Source: Diabrotica undecimpunctata (Eukaryota > Arthropoda > Insecta > Coleoptera > Chrysomelidae). From it: a stretch of 64,000 nucleotides of DNA. The stretch spans positions 9,425,230-9,489,229 of the forward strand of contig NC_092803.1 of the NCBI RefSeq assembly GCF_040954645.1, given 5' to 3'. Shown piece by piece: positions 43,926-55,811 of the stretch; positions within the stretch are counted from its first letter, which is position 1; each line of letters begins with the position of its first letter. A program made the position numbers and the translations under genes. The notes below the pieces were generated by a model. That model ran no database searches. It was not told the DNA's origin and saw only the letters and a program-made list of their open reading frames with translations.

Positions 43926-44679
43926 GACTTTTTTATTAATATTATTACATGGTAAATTAAACATATATGCGTAAGTAGAAAAATTATGTATATTATTGTC
44001 ATTTTTAAATACTTATGAATATTGCATTTTAATTTGTATTGTATTATTAAATTAATAGCAAAATAAACAATGCATTTTACTGCAGAGTATGTGTAAAAAA
44101 ATTTTTGTATTCAACTCCTTTCATATATATATGAAAATAAAAATATACATTTTCATCAAAATATTGATTCAATCCTTCAGTTACTATACTCCTATTACAG
44201 GTCAAAAGTTGTTTATTAATTGTTAGTAAATTGTTATTAATTATGTTTCTCTTTCTGCTATGTCGTACCTACAGCATTACATATGTAATGATTGTACAGA
44301 TTGACTCCCAAATAAATTTGTAACGGCGAATGCGTGTATAGAACTTCCACCGGCAGTCCCACTAGACTGCCACATCCGTTTTTTATATTTGGGGGGTCCA
44401 TTGACCATTGAGTATATGAAACAATAAAACCTCTTATAATAATAACGTTGTAGTTCCTTCCTAAAGTACATAATTCATAGCCTACTAGGGGAATCCACTC
44501 AACAAGAGAACCCGGCATTCAATTCCTACACAATAATTATTTTACTCTTATTTATTTATTCTTATTTTAATATTTTTTTATATTTATTATCTCCTTCATT
44601 GGATTAAGTATTATCTTTGCATTAGTGCGATATTATTCAAGAATTATTTTTATAGTATCTGTCTTTTCTTATGTCAGAA
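43926..44679. other. gene-free stretch
   Basis: No supported gene. The palindrome CATTACATATGTAATG occurs at 44274-44289. The frames at 44258-44518 resemble no protein. Confidence 0.45.
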
Positions 44680-45840
44680 CCTCCCAAAGTTGGGCATCAC
44701 CCTTTGCAATGCAGCCGCACTATTCGCAGCCTTCCGGGTCACCTCCTGCACGTGCTCCCCCCCCCATTTTCCATTCTTGTACAACGTCACTCCCAGGTAC
44801 TGTCCTGCGTCATCTATTTCTTTACGACGCCGCCTGCGTTCCGAACCCGGTATTTGAGATCTGCGCCACTACCAGTACAACGAAGTCAACCGCGAACACG
44901 AAGGGGGTTGTACTCTCTCCATATTCACAGTTCATAACTCCTTCATATCCTAGGTACCATAGTGTAGGGCCCAAGATTTATCCATGTTAGACTCAGGCCG
45001 TCACGTCGACGACCGTGCCCTTCTCTACCATAATCCTTCTCTCGGACATATAATCCGCCACCTCATTTATTAGATAACTAGGACATTCTCTTTCCTTCAT
45101 AGCCTTCATAACATCGTTCGACTGCAGCCTATTAAATGCATTGCTAACATCGAACAACAGCAGGGCCGCCCAGCCGTAGTACTTCGAGTACACTCAAAAT
45201 TGCATCAATCTTACTTTTCCCTTTACAAAAAACAAATTGCCTTAAAGATAAACTACCTGACCTCTCAGTCACGTCGTCTATGCGTCCTTGCAGCATCCTT
45301 TTATACAGCTTACCGACGCACGGAAGGAGATAGATGAAGCGATACTTTTCGCCAGCCCTGGGAAGCAGTACTAACCTCAATGTCCTCCAAGGCTCAGGAA
45401 AAGTCTGTGCTTCCAGCAGTGCATTCACGTGTTCCAGAAGCCACGCAGACTCCGCCCCTCCTAGACCCTTCACCGCCTCAGGTGGTATCTCATCCACTCC
45501 GGGAGACCTCCGTGTCTTGAGGGAGCGGCCGTCGTCAGCTCAGCTCAGCTCCCTCGTCACTTCATGCTCCATGCCATCTGCCGACAGGAAAGTGCTCTCG
45601 TGTTACCTCGACCTTCTCTAGGTATTTCGTAAGGAGGATACGCATGGAACTTCTTCATGGCGATCTTGTATCTCTGACGCCAGATGTCGTCATCCAGCTT
45701 TTCATAGCCTTCTTTTTCTGTACCGATTTTCCTGTAGTTCCATTTTCTTTGTGCGGTATTCTTCCTCGGTCTGCCAGAACCTGAAACCATGAAATTAAAC
45801 CGCTTATCCTTATACAACAGAATACATCAGTACAAAACAA
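44680..45840 (-). pseudogene. R1-like LINE fragment, RT region
   Basis: On the minus strand, from right: KLDDDIWRQRYKIAMKKFHA (about 45690), IPPEAVKGLGGAESAWLLEH, RAGEKYRFIYLLPCVGKLYK and RMLQGRIDDVTERSGSLSLR (RT fingers), WAALLLFDVSNAFNRLQSND (motif A region near 45140), SYLINEVADYMSERRIMVEK, and finally FVFAVDFVVLV near 44890, in which the expected catalytic FADD has become FAVD. The order and phrasing (LLPCVGKLYERML type) are those of R1-clade elements. Frameshifts break the frame and the endonuclease is missing. Confidence 0.82.
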
Positions 45841-47580
45841 AGACAGCAGTATAACGAAGGAAGGACACTGATTAATATTTGACGTTCATTCATGACAATA
45901 AACTACCATTCGGATAACTGCTTCATGATATGTGCAGTTCATATGAAATTTTTGTTTCTATTTTTGTTCCTACTTTTCCATGGTTCTTTTTAATTTACGG
46001 CAAAGTTTTTGGTCATTACAATTTCTTTTGTTTATTACCAAGAGACCTATTGTCTTCAATATTTTATTCATAAATCCCGTTTTCCAATAACCTTTATTGC
46101 ACAAAATGCTTTTCGGGACTATCATCTTATAAATAATTGAGTTTCCACATAGATACAATTTCGCAACAATTTCCAAATCGGTGCACGTAAAATCAGTCAA
46201 TCTTTACTGGCGAGGAATACGAATATTCCAGATGCAGACCTCCGCTGCAGTATTCCCGGAAGATGTTTGCCAAATAAATTCTGTTTCTAAAAAAAGAAGT
46301 AAAAATAGTTATCTGTAGGTTAACGCGTGACAAAAAGTAGATATAATGTTATTGAAAAATATAAAAGAAAAATATAGGAATAATTTTTTTCTACCAAAAA
46401 ACTATCATCAAGGATATATATTTGTAATAATGTTTTTTATCAGCAAACTTTTGTAAATAAACTCAACTGCGTTTCTCTGTAAAAAAGTAAACTTTATCAT
46501 TTCCTGTACAATATTAATTATTAATAAATATATATTGTTTTTATGTTGTCTAACACAAAAACAAAAAGAAGTACTTAATGTTTTGACAGTGGCGTAAGAA
46601 AATGAGAATATGAAAATATAAATATGTTAATTTTATATTATCAGAAATATAAATACTATTAAAGAAAAACAAAACAATAGTTTTCTTTACATATTTATAG
46701 CGGAAATCCTCTTAAAACACTATAACGATTTTAATATACGTCAACTAATCTATATCCTCACGTTGTTCAAATAAACTTTTAAACAATAGATTCAGCTGAA
46801 TCAGAAAAATCCAATTGAATGTTTCTTATTTGACGATAGTTATTCGCATAAAATGGCCATGTTACCTCTAAATAAATACTTGCATTCTTATGGATAGACA
46901 TAAAGTAGAAACCCTCAATTTAGAAGAGTGATATCATAGTTTAAACGCGGAATATCCTCAAATTTAAATGTACGCAGCGGCCCTCGAAAACTGCCTGTTT
47001 TCTCGATTGCAATTTGCGTTTCCTCATAAGAAATTACAGAATATATAAAGTAGTATATTTATTTGTGCTTCTCTATAGTAGACTTGACCAGAAGTTGTCG
47101 AACAGTGTAGCCAATTCTTGTTCACAAGTAGTAATTATGGTCATACAAAACCTGTATTCTTCCATGCAGCGATTATTACCGTCATAAAAATACAAAAAAA
47201 CCTGATCTTTTCAATAGTAAAAATTAAGCACAAAATTGTAATGAAATAAATTTTATTTATATGTTCCGTTTCGTTACATATTTAAATTTATAAAATAAAA
47301 ATCGATATTTTAAAACAATATTTTTCAATCGTTTGGCAACTTTGGAATTAGCGAGGGAACTCCGTTTCAATTCAGATCCACAGAAAGCCGTCAAACTAGT
47401 TTTTGTCGAGCGAGTGCCCATCAACAATAGGTTATTTACATTGGCGTATCTGAGAGTAGGGTATTTTATGCGATAAGTTTGTGTTATTGATAAAACGTGT
47501 TATTGATAATACGAGTCTAATAGTTTGTCGTTTTATAGTAAATGTTTAGTTATATTCTGTGATTATTTGGTTTGAGTTTT
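45841..47580. other. gene-free stretch
   Basis: No supported gene or repeat. Frames such as 45970-46200 (minus) resemble nothing known. Confidence 0.5.
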
Positions 47581-47581
47581 A

Positions 47582-48870
47582 TTGGAGTTGGACGAAAAAC
47601 CGAGTTGTTCCAAGAGAAGACTGCAAAATTCTGATGTTAATTCCAAAAATGAAATGCCGCAAAAGAGACGGAAAATGTTAACGTCCGAAGAGAAGGTAAT
47701 AATACGAAACGTTTATGAAGCAATTGTCGGCAGAAAAATGGAATTAAATGTTAGCCAAGCGGTCGACATTTGTAGCAGTTTAACAAAAGTATCCGTTAGC
47801 TGTATTTCGTGTACTTAAAAATACATCGGAAAATAAAAAGCAAGAAAAAGGTAAAACTAGAGGTAGGAAAAGCATTGTTTTGGATGACGAGACAAGGAAT
47901 ATTATACGTCAAAAAATTCATTCATTTTATTTTTGGGAATGAAATTCCAACACTGAAAAATATTTCTCAAGAGCTCGAAAACGATGACTCCTTACCCAAG
48001 ATATCTCGTAGAGTCTTAACCAGGACCATGCGTGAAATGAACTTTCGATATGTAAAACTCAACAGAAAAAGTATGCTATTAGAAAAAAATAAAATTATTG
48101 TGCGGAGAAGAAAATATTTAGAAGAAATACGCAAAATTCGCAGCACTGGACGCAAAATATGTTATTTGGATGAAACCTGGATTAACCAAGGTTGGAAAAG
48201 GTTATACAGTTGGAAAAGTTTGGCAAGATTTAAATGTCAAAAGTAAACGCGAAGCATTTATAGAAGGCTGATATACAGGATTAAAAGCTCCATCAGGAAA
48301 GGGACGGCGTTTAATCGTCACCCATATAGGAAGTGATACAGGGTTTCTTGATGATGGTTTTCTTCAATTTGAGTTGAAAAAAACAGGTGATTATTAAAGA
48401 AATTGAAAGGGAGGATTCAAGAATGGCTTACAGAAAAGGGGATTGCATACGAAGAATCAATGCTCAAAATTTAGCTCCTTGACATTGCACGGTTAAGGAA
48501 AATTGAATATCTTAAATATGCTGTAGATGAAACTGCAAAAGATTATGGTGTCAAAGTTCTGCGTCTACCACCTTATCATTGCGAACTTAATCCCATTGAA
48601 CTTATCTGGGAGCAAGTGAAAGGAGATGTAGCACGCAATAACAAAACGTTCAAATTAAACGAAATTAAGAAACTTTTGATTCAAGCAATCCTCCATGTAA
48701 CTCCAGCGAAATGGGCTAAATGTATAGGCCACATAATTAAAGAAGAACATCGTATGTGGGAACTTGACACTCATATCAAAGTTTTACTAGAGCCAATTAT
48801 AATTACACCAGGTGGTGAAGATAATGACAGCGATAGCAGCACTGCATCTTCAGGTTTAGACAGCGAATAA
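47582..48870 (+). pseudogene. Tc1/IS630-like transposase, copy 1
   Basis: Three open segments in changing frames: 47582-47818 (basic N-terminus, then LTSEEKVIIRNVYEAI and DICSSL, a helix-turn-helix-like start), 47809-48246 (ISQELENDDSLPKISRRVLT, then KICYLDETWINQGWK with the first catalytic Asp) and 48616-48870 (acidic tail DSDSSTASSGLDSE). Between them GYTVGKVWQDL, KAPSGKGRRLIVTHIGS and LRLPPYHCELNPIELIWEQV (third acidic residue) are readable. These are blocks of the DDE_3 family. The region of the second Asp (DNAPYH in copy 2) seems deleted. The first segment lacks an ATG, so the start is lost. No terminal repeats were found. Confidence 0.82.
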
Positions 48871-49264
48871 TATTTTCTAATAGTTTAATAAGAACATCAG
48901 CATAAAAAAAACCAAAAACAAAAAAAAAAACGAGAAGAACATAGTAAGTGTGTATAGTGTTTGTGTTTAAACACATCAAACATTATTTTTATTTTGTTTT
49001 TATAGAATTTTATTTTGTTTTATAGGATTTTATTTTGTTTTGTTTTATACTGTTTAAGTGTTTTGTTCATTTTATTTAATAAGACAATATGGCTTTTGGC
49101 GAACACCCATTTAAAAAAAGTATTGCGCCACAAGACATACCTCTGGGGTGGTGTGGAATCTGTCTTAAAATTTGTTTTAAAAAAATTTCATTGTGTAACT
49201 GTTTAAGGACGGGTCACGTCAAAAGACGTTTTAGCGTAACTTCCGCGACAGCCGGTTGGCATCA
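48871..49264. other. gene-free stretch
   Basis: 3' flank of the transposase; T-rich, no supported feature. Confidence 0.5.
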
Positions 49265-49890
49265 GTAAACTTTCTGCAAAATTACTTCTTTTTTATAGCT
49301 TTTTGTTTGTGGCATTCTGTATTTTTAGGGGAATGTAGGGAATGAGCCACAAAATATTTATTTATATGTTTATTTATTGACGTTTCGATCTCTATATCCA
49401 GAGACCGTTTTCAATTATACAAATGATAGTACTATTTATTTTCTATGGCTTTTTGCTTGTCGTTCTGTATTTTTAGAAATGATGTTGGGAATAAGCCACA
49501 ATATATTTATTCAAATGTTTAATTTACGGACGTTTCGATCTCTATAAAGAGGCCGTTTTCAAACATACAAATGACAGATATATTTATTTTTCTATATCTG
49601 CTTGTTTGTGGCATTCTGTATTTTTAGGGAGAAGGTTGGACATAAGCCACAATATATCTATTTACATGTTTAATACATTGACGTTTCGATCTCTATTCCG
49701 TTTTTGAAGATAGAAAAAAAAAGGTAATAAACAATATAAGATTATAAAAATATATAATAATAAACAAATAAAATAAATATAACTACCATTTATATCTTTG
49801 AAAGCGGTCTTTGGATATAGAGATCGAAACGTCAGTAAAAACTTGTAAATAAATATATTGTGGCCTATTTCGAACATTAATATTTGAAAA
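49265..49890 (-). repeat. array of ~160-bp Penelope-related units, 3 direct and 1 inverted
   Basis: Three tandem units (about 49280, 49436 and 49596) each contain GTGGCATTCTGTATTTTTAG or a close variant, a block like GGAATAAGCCACAATATATT, and GACGTTTCGATCTCTAT. A partial fourth unit lies inverted at about 49795-49890 (GGATATAGAGATCGAAACGT ... ATTGTGGCC). On the minus strand the direct units read CTCTGGATATAGAG ATCGAAACGTC, a small stem followed by CGAAAC, which parallels the hammerhead-like ends of Penelope elements. TTGTGGCTTATTCCC is also present in the inverted arms at 60520-60577 and 61776-61833. Confidence 0.8.
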
Positions 49891-50045
49891 ATAAAATATA
49901 ATTAACGTTAAAATAAAAGTAAGTGTACCACTGGGCACCAATTTTAGTCGGTTTCCAACGTTGCCAGATAACTTCGTAATTCGTGAAATATGTTTTGTAG
50001 AGTTTTGATATCAAAAACTAAGACGTGATATAATTTTTTGTTAAA

Positions 50046-50198
50046 ATGAATAACGTAAGTGCCGTAAAAAATTAGATTTTAAGTGTACAAGCTCGTAAAA
50101 TCATTACTCTGTTTTAAAATTTACGCAACAGGAAGCAGAAGAAAATGTACTTCCTATTGAGTTGTCCAAAGTACAAGAACGAGTAGCTGCTTTGACAG
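50046..50198 (+). CDS. possible exon pair of an unknown gene
   Basis: ATGAATAAC at 50046-50054 is followed at once by a consensus donor GTAAGT. At 50120-50131 a T-rich stretch ends TTACGCAACAG, and from 50132 a frame reads EAEENVLPIELSKVQERVAA up to a GTAAAT donor at 50199. Phases agree: nine coding bases, then 67. The 25-codon product has no match I recognise. It could be the 5' end of a host gene or of a transposon gene, or be chance. Confidence 0.3.
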
Positions 50199-50452
50199 GT
50201 AAATTGATGGTATATTTATATAATAAAAAATATGTTATTGTTTTGCAAACTTAAATATATAAAGAGAAGAAATAATCGGATAAGAGAAAAAAGTTTATAT
50301 AATATTAAATGTTTAGAGGTGTCAGTTTATCTAGCGTCAAAAAAATCGCTAAAGAGTGATGCGACAGGTTTTGACTCGTATTTTCTATTGTAAATTTATA
50401 GAGAACGCGCGCGTGCATTATGTGTAATAGTTATTATAATCACAGATCAACC

Positions 50453-51200
50453 ATGTCAACCAAGGAGTGGGAAAAGTTAATAGACAAGGAAATGTTAATT
50501 AGTTTGGTGAAAGATAGGTGAGTCCTTTGGGACAAGATACTGGATAAATACAAAGACAATACTGCAAGTATTGCAGGTTGGCGCTAAATATGCGTTATTT
50601 TAATGGATTTTGAGGCTATGGAACAAAGACAAAGACAAGAGTTCGGTAAGTGTCTGTTTTATTATTTAATTACATTCTAAATAGCTTCATCCTGCCATGG
50701 AACTGATCCAGCTTTGGACATGAAGTAGTTCACGAATTCTGTTCGAACTAAATTGGCAGTATTACCACCTCGTGTTCTTACTTCATCGGTTAGGTTTTCG
50801 TAACTAAATTATTCAGATTTTCCCCGAGACAGTGGGGAAAATTAGCTTTTTGGTTAAATCCACTTGCTATCTGTTCCCATTCGTCGACTGATGTAGGAAG
50901 TCGAATAAATTTTTTACTTAAATTGTTCCATATGCATCTTGAAACTTCTTTAATAATATTGCTAACAGTCGATACACTAACGCGATAGGTGTAATGAAGA
51001 TCTTTAATTGAACACCCGGATGCTGCATACCTGAAAATAAAATTGTTTTATACTCGTTTTAGGAAAACTTGTTATGAAAAAGTGGAGACAGATGAGAGAT
51101 GCCTAGGTGAGAACACTAAAAGATAAAAAAAATTGAAATACGTCTGGTTCCGCTGTCTCAAACACGAAGCCCTACAAATACCATAGATGCTTTTTTGAAA
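50453..51200 (+). pseudogene. MADF (Myb/SANT-like) domain gene, two exons, stops
   Basis: Exon 1 (50453-50645) reads MSTKEWEKLIDKEMLISLVK, then VLWDKILDKYKDNTASIAGW and FEAMEQRQRQEFG. A GTAAGT donor follows. An acceptor CTCGTTTTAG at 51053-51062 joins, in phase 1, to exon 2: KLVMKKWRQMRDA, VRTLKDKK, then YKYHRCFF. Together these give the conserved W, LWD, W and KW-x2-LRD positions of a MADF domain, a DNA-binding fold found in insect Adf-1-like factors and in the accessory protein of PIF/Harbinger transposons. Two stops in exon 1 and one after RDA kill it. An acidic Thr/Asp-rich frame (51223-51426) may be its C-terminal linker. Confidence 0.65.
50677..51031 (-). pseudogene. PIF/Harbinger transposase fragment in MADF intron
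   Basis: On the minus strand a splice-acceptor-like TTTTATTTTCAG precedes YAASGCSIKDLHYTYRVSVS, TVSNIIKEVSRCIWNNLSKK, FIRLPTSVDEWEQIASGFNQ and KANFPHCLG, the block upstream of the catalytic domain in HARBI1-type nucleases. After a jump, RTRGGNTANLVRTEFVNYFM and SVPWQDEAI plus a stop (50677-50679) match the C-terminal end. The catalytic core in between is deleted. The fragment lies wholly within the intron of the MADF pseudogene, on the other strand. Confidence 0.75.
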
Positions 51201-51429
51201 AAAAGTAGTTGCTGCTGGTGAAATGCACGAAGGCGTCTCTGCTAAACAAACTGAAGATCACACCGAAGATGACACCACGACATCGAATGAACCTACAAAC
51301 GAAGATCACAGTGTGATTACAATGGAACAACTTGATAATGACAGTCAAAAGGGCAAACAAAATCTAGCTACCCTGTCAAAACGCGGAACACCAGCCAAGG
51401 TTAGAAAATACATCAGAAATTTGTAAGCG

Positions 51430-52330
51430 AACAGAATTATGCAGGAAGTAGATAAAATATGAGAACGGAATTTCATCAACTTGGGTTTCGCTGAAAAAAA
51501 AAACAGTCGACAATAGAAAAATGTTGATAGAAAAACATGAAATTAGACATTTAAGGCTGCAATACCCGAGGAATATTAAAGAAGCTAGAGAAGCAAATAA
51601 ATTTATAGTGTTTACTGACGAGACTTATTTATTAACTAGTCATATTTCCAAAAACAATTGGTGGGACAACAGTAATAATGGATTTAGAAAACCAGTGTCA
51701 AAAGGGCAACGTTGAATTATTGTTGGGATAGGAAAGGAAAAAGTTTTTGTTCCTGGATCTTATTTGAGGTGGAAGTCGATGTCAAAATTTGAAGACTATC
51801 ATGATGACATGAACGTTACAAATTAAAAAAAATGGTTGGAAGAACAACTTTAAGGTACATTGCTTCCAAATAGTGTAATAGTGTTGGATAATGCACCATA
51901 CCATAATACACAGGAAGATAAATGTCCCACAACCTCATCGAAGAAGCGTGTTATCCAGGAATGGCTTCGAGAAAAAAATATTCCATATACTGATTCTATG
52001 TTGAAGCTTGATCTGTATACATAATAATACAATACAATAAACATAATAAAATTGCATAAACCTCGTTATGTAAAATATGCAATCGATAAAATTATATGAG
52101 CACAAGGACATGATGTATTTAGACTCCCACCATACCATCCCGATCTGAACCCTATTGAAATGGTTTGGACAGCTTTGAAATCCTGTGGGAGCCAGAAATG
52201 AAGACTTTACATTTACGTCAATACAGCAGCTATCGACGAATTTGTTTTGACCTGAATTTAAGAGAGATATCTGAATGACGCTTAGAATATTACTTCATAA
52301 ACAGATTTTGTTTTCGCAAAGAAAGAAATT
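51430..52330 (+). pseudogene. Tc1/IS630-like transposase, copy 2
   Basis: Broken frames give KKTVDNRKMLIEKHEIRHLR, NKFIVFTDETYLLTSH (first Asp, near 51605), WWDNSNNGFRKPVSKGQR, KFEDYHDDMN, NSVIVLDNAPYHNTQEDKCP (second Asp, near 51890) and FRLPPYHPDLNPIEMVW (acidic third residue, near 52140). All three catalytic blocks are therefore present, unlike copy 1, but several stops and frameshifts disable the gene. It is a distinct family from copy 1 by sequence. Confidence 0.82.
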
Positions 52331-53480
52331 TATTAAATAGAGATAGCCCACTGAAATTCACCGTTAGGATTTTCGCGACCTATGTAAGGCGGAGGATAAG
52401 TCAATCATTATTACTGAAGTTATCACATATAACTTTTTTTACAAAAATTCGAATTTTACCTCTTACATCCACCTCAAAACAGATCCGCCCCGGTCTAAAA
52501 AGTACATCGGTAAATGAAGATGGTGATAATAATGATGTTATTTCTTACACAGCTTAATTCAGTAATTGATATTATTAAAAAAACAAATTATTCCTTACTG
52601 CAATTAGCTTAACTACCACTCGACAAACAAGGCAAAAATAGCGCTCAAACTTTTTCTCATTATTTAAAACAAAAAATATTCCCCGCCGTGTGGATGTTAA
52701 AGACTTGATAAAGATAAATGATCCTACGAATTAGAGCTTCGTCACGAACAGTTTCTCAGAGCGACGATAATCGTTCCTTGCGTTTTTGTTTCCAAACAAT
52801 TTTAATACTTTTTTTTTGCCTTTTTAATTAGCATATATTAGAGATGGATTTCTTGATTGTTTTATCGATGAGCTGGTCATTTTCTCGGCTCGTTAAAACT
52901 AGAAATAACATTTTAATAATGGCATTCTATCAGAACAGTTTTACCAATTGATATCGATATTGAACATTCCGTGATACTGTGGAGTTTGCGACAATAAATG
53001 TCAAAATATTCCAACCGAATGACTATAATATCATTCTGTAGCATTTTCAAAAATAGTTTTAAATAATACTTTAAAGTATATTCTAAGACGTTATACATTC
53101 ATTCTTATATACGTCTAGCTTTATACGTTACCTCCAAGAATAATTGGATAAAAGGCAATTATGCAAATATGTTTCGGATGTAGACCCGATTCAAAATCAC
53201 CCCAAACTGGAAGTAAATTGGCGGTATCCGGATTTTATTAAAAACCAGCTGAATCATTCGATTTTAATCGCATTTTCTCAATTTGTATTTAGCAATGTCG
53301 CGAAAAATTGCCTGATATGCTAATCTTTCCCGGTATCTCCTTTACAATCAGTTTCCAGATTTTTTTATTAAATTACTAAAATTTCAGCAGAGTTCTATAT
53401 TTAGAATATTTTCTCAATATTTTATTACGGTTCTCACGGATTATATGATTCCTATGTTTTTAAATTGAGAGTAAAATTAG
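52331..53480. other. gene-free stretch
   Basis: No supported gene. 53130-53340 is complex, less AT-rich sequence without recognised motif. Confidence 0.5.
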
Positions 53481-54276
53481 AGTTCATACGATACCTCAAT
53501 ATGATGCTTGCAGTTTGCTAGATGCTAGAAACGCCTTCCTTGTTTCCACGTGTACTAATGATGAAATTCATAATGTTATAAAAATTGGAAGCATCACCGT
53601 TACTAACACCTACAAACCACCAGCTATATCCTGGCCAGCTCAAGTCATCCACACACATCCGCACCCGTCAATATAGGTGGGGGACTACAACAGTCATCAT
53701 GAACTGTGGAAATATAAACAATGCAACAGAAATAAGAATGCACTAGTAAAATGGGCGGAGGACGAACATCTATCACTTAAGTTTGATGCTAAAGACCGAC
53801 CTACATTCATGTCAGCAGCATGGAAGAAGGATTACAAACCTGATTTATATTTTTTCTCTACTAATAAACAGTCTCTAGTAGTCTCTCGAAAAGTCAGTGC
53901 CAACATCGCCCAGTGATCATAGAGGCAGGAACCCAAATTCCTATAATCATATCCATCCCTCGTCCACGGTGGAATCTAAAGAAAGCTATGTGGGGTAGGT
54001 TTTCTGCGGAACTGGACAACACTCTAGGCTGGATACCCCCTAAGAAATCACAAAAGATTCGTTGGAGCCGTAATAAGTACGGCCAAAAAGCATATACCAA
54101 GAGGCTATCGAAAAGAATACATTCCTGGTTGGTCCCATAACAGCGAAGAACTGTACCAAAATTTCCTTGAAAGCGGCGATCAAGAATTAGCCAATGAACT
54201 GCTCCATAGCCTAGATGCATCGAGACAACAAAAATGGACGAAAACTGTAGAAAGTCTTAATTTTCAAACATCAAGT
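53481..54276 (+). pseudogene. I/Jockey-like LINE-F, endonuclease part
   Basis: Frames read TNDEIHNVIKIGSITVTNTY and KPPA, then GDYNSHHELWKYKQCNRNKN, ALVKWAEDEHLSLKFDAKDR, PTFMSAAWKKDYKPDLYF, and after frameshifts WNLKKAMWGRFSAELDN and ESGDQELANELLHSLDASRQ. GDxNxHH and DxxxPDL are catalytic blocks of the APE endonuclease in I/Jockey-group LINEs. The N-terminus of the domain is missing. The sequence breaks off at 54276, where an LTR has inserted, and resumes at 55812. Confidence 0.8.
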
Positions 54277-55807
54277 TGTAACGATGATATTTTGCCTACC
54301 ACATGGGGTATTATTATAAGGGGTAGAAGATTGGGGAATAGAAACTATGGAGGTTGAGTTAGGGTAAGCAAAATAAACGCTACTTGTGCGAACGGCGCTC
54401 AGGGTTTGTTAGGAGAGCTGGGGTCGTGGATAAGTAAATATCAAGGGGTCGGATTGGGGCAACTAAAAAAAATGAAACAAAGGGTCATAAATCTCTTGGG
54501 ACAAACAAAACAAAAAGAAACAGGAAACACCTCTAGTAATTTATAAAGAGCGCCACTTCAAGGTGCCTAATTATAACCATTACAACAGCTAGTTGTAATA
54601 GGGAAATAATTATCAGAAATGCAAAACATATCTTTTTCAAATAAAACTCAAAAAAGGGTTAGTTAAAAAAATAAACAAATGTTAAGAAACAAAATTTAAC
54701 ATTTATTTTTGTGTCACCACAAACAGTTACAAAAATAAGACAATACAAAAATATAATAACAATAGCTGCAAAATACAAAAATACAAAAAAACTTACATGT
54801 GTCATCTGTTTACAAATTCCATGAGTTGGAGATACTACAAAAACTTACAAAATTTACATGTAAGTTAACCTTTCTTTTAAAGAATACAAAACAAATCAAT
54901 ATCAAAAATGCTAAAACGGGCTATCATAAATTAACATTAAATTTAAAACAAAACTGAACAAATACAATGACAGCTAAAAACAAACCATAAAATTTACTAC
55001 TTTAAATATTACTATTTTTAAATTTTAACGAAAGCAATTATTGTTAAAAAAAGGTCTGTCTTTACTTTAAAATTTAAACACAAATAAGAGTTACCTGGAT
55101 TTCACAAAAATTACACTTTAAATTCCTGAGGCCAGAAATTGGAGTTGGACTCTCTGGACACGAACACACGAACAAAAGGGACTGGATCTTACACTGTGAA
55201 TTAAATCGACCATTTGAGGCCGAAACCGGCAATGGACACAAAACTTATTACTCTGCCTTTTAAAAATCAGGAACAGGTAAAATTAGACGGCATACACATT
55301 ATTAACTGCTACTAAAAATTGTTTTACATAACGTAAAACGAAGATTTCCCTGAAAAGGGACAAAAACAGGAAACTACAAATTCAAATTCGACGAGAATTT
55401 GGACATAACGCTGAAAACCATAATCACTCTTGACTTGACCGCAGCTCTAGCGAGAGTGACGAAATTATCTCCAAAAATCGATCGCATAAGCTAGAATAAA
55501 CAAAACACTTTGAGTATAAACAAGACACAACGGAAATTAAGACGTAAATTCTTAATTTGAAAACGCAATATCGGGCGGTTTGAACAAAGAAATATCGAAG
55601 AATTTGCGCCTGTGACATAAACAAACAATAAAATGATTTATTATCGACGGCGGCGACGTAAAAAGAACGAAAGATTATTTGGGTTTTAAATTGGAAGATA
55701 CGAACTAAGAAACATTGAAAAAATTCTTCGTTATTATAATGCATATATAAGGGGATTTCAATTTAACAAATATACGAGGGGATTCCAATAAATTTACAAA
55801 TGCTACA
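54277..55807 (+). mobile_element. solo LTR-like insertion, 1531 bp
   Basis: The segment starts TGTAACGATG and ends ATGCTACA and is flanked by AAGT at 54273-54276 and 55808-55811. Outside it, LINE-F coding sequence is continuous (the text leaves off after NFQTS and resumes with RQAWTLLGKLG). TG...CA ends and a 4-bp duplication indicate an LTR. I see no internal second LTR, gag or pol, so a solo LTR of unusual length is the simplest reading. A TATA-like CATATATAAG at 55742 would suit a promoter near the 3' side. Minus-strand frames here (55424-55938) resemble no protein. Confidence 0.72.
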
Positions 55808-55811
55808 AAGT

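Noticed and set aside
44274..44289. Palindrome CATTACATATGTAATG as an operator or transposon end
   Set aside because: A related word lies at 43534, but no element could be defined between them.
44258..44535. Possible LTR starting TGTAACGGCG at 44330
   Set aside because: No matching target duplication or convincing CA end was found.
47330..49980. Terminal inverted repeats for the Tc1-like copy 1 (GGCAAC words near 47335 and 49965)
   Set aside because: Similarity is only 7-8 bases and lies far from the coding region, so boundaries cannot be supported.
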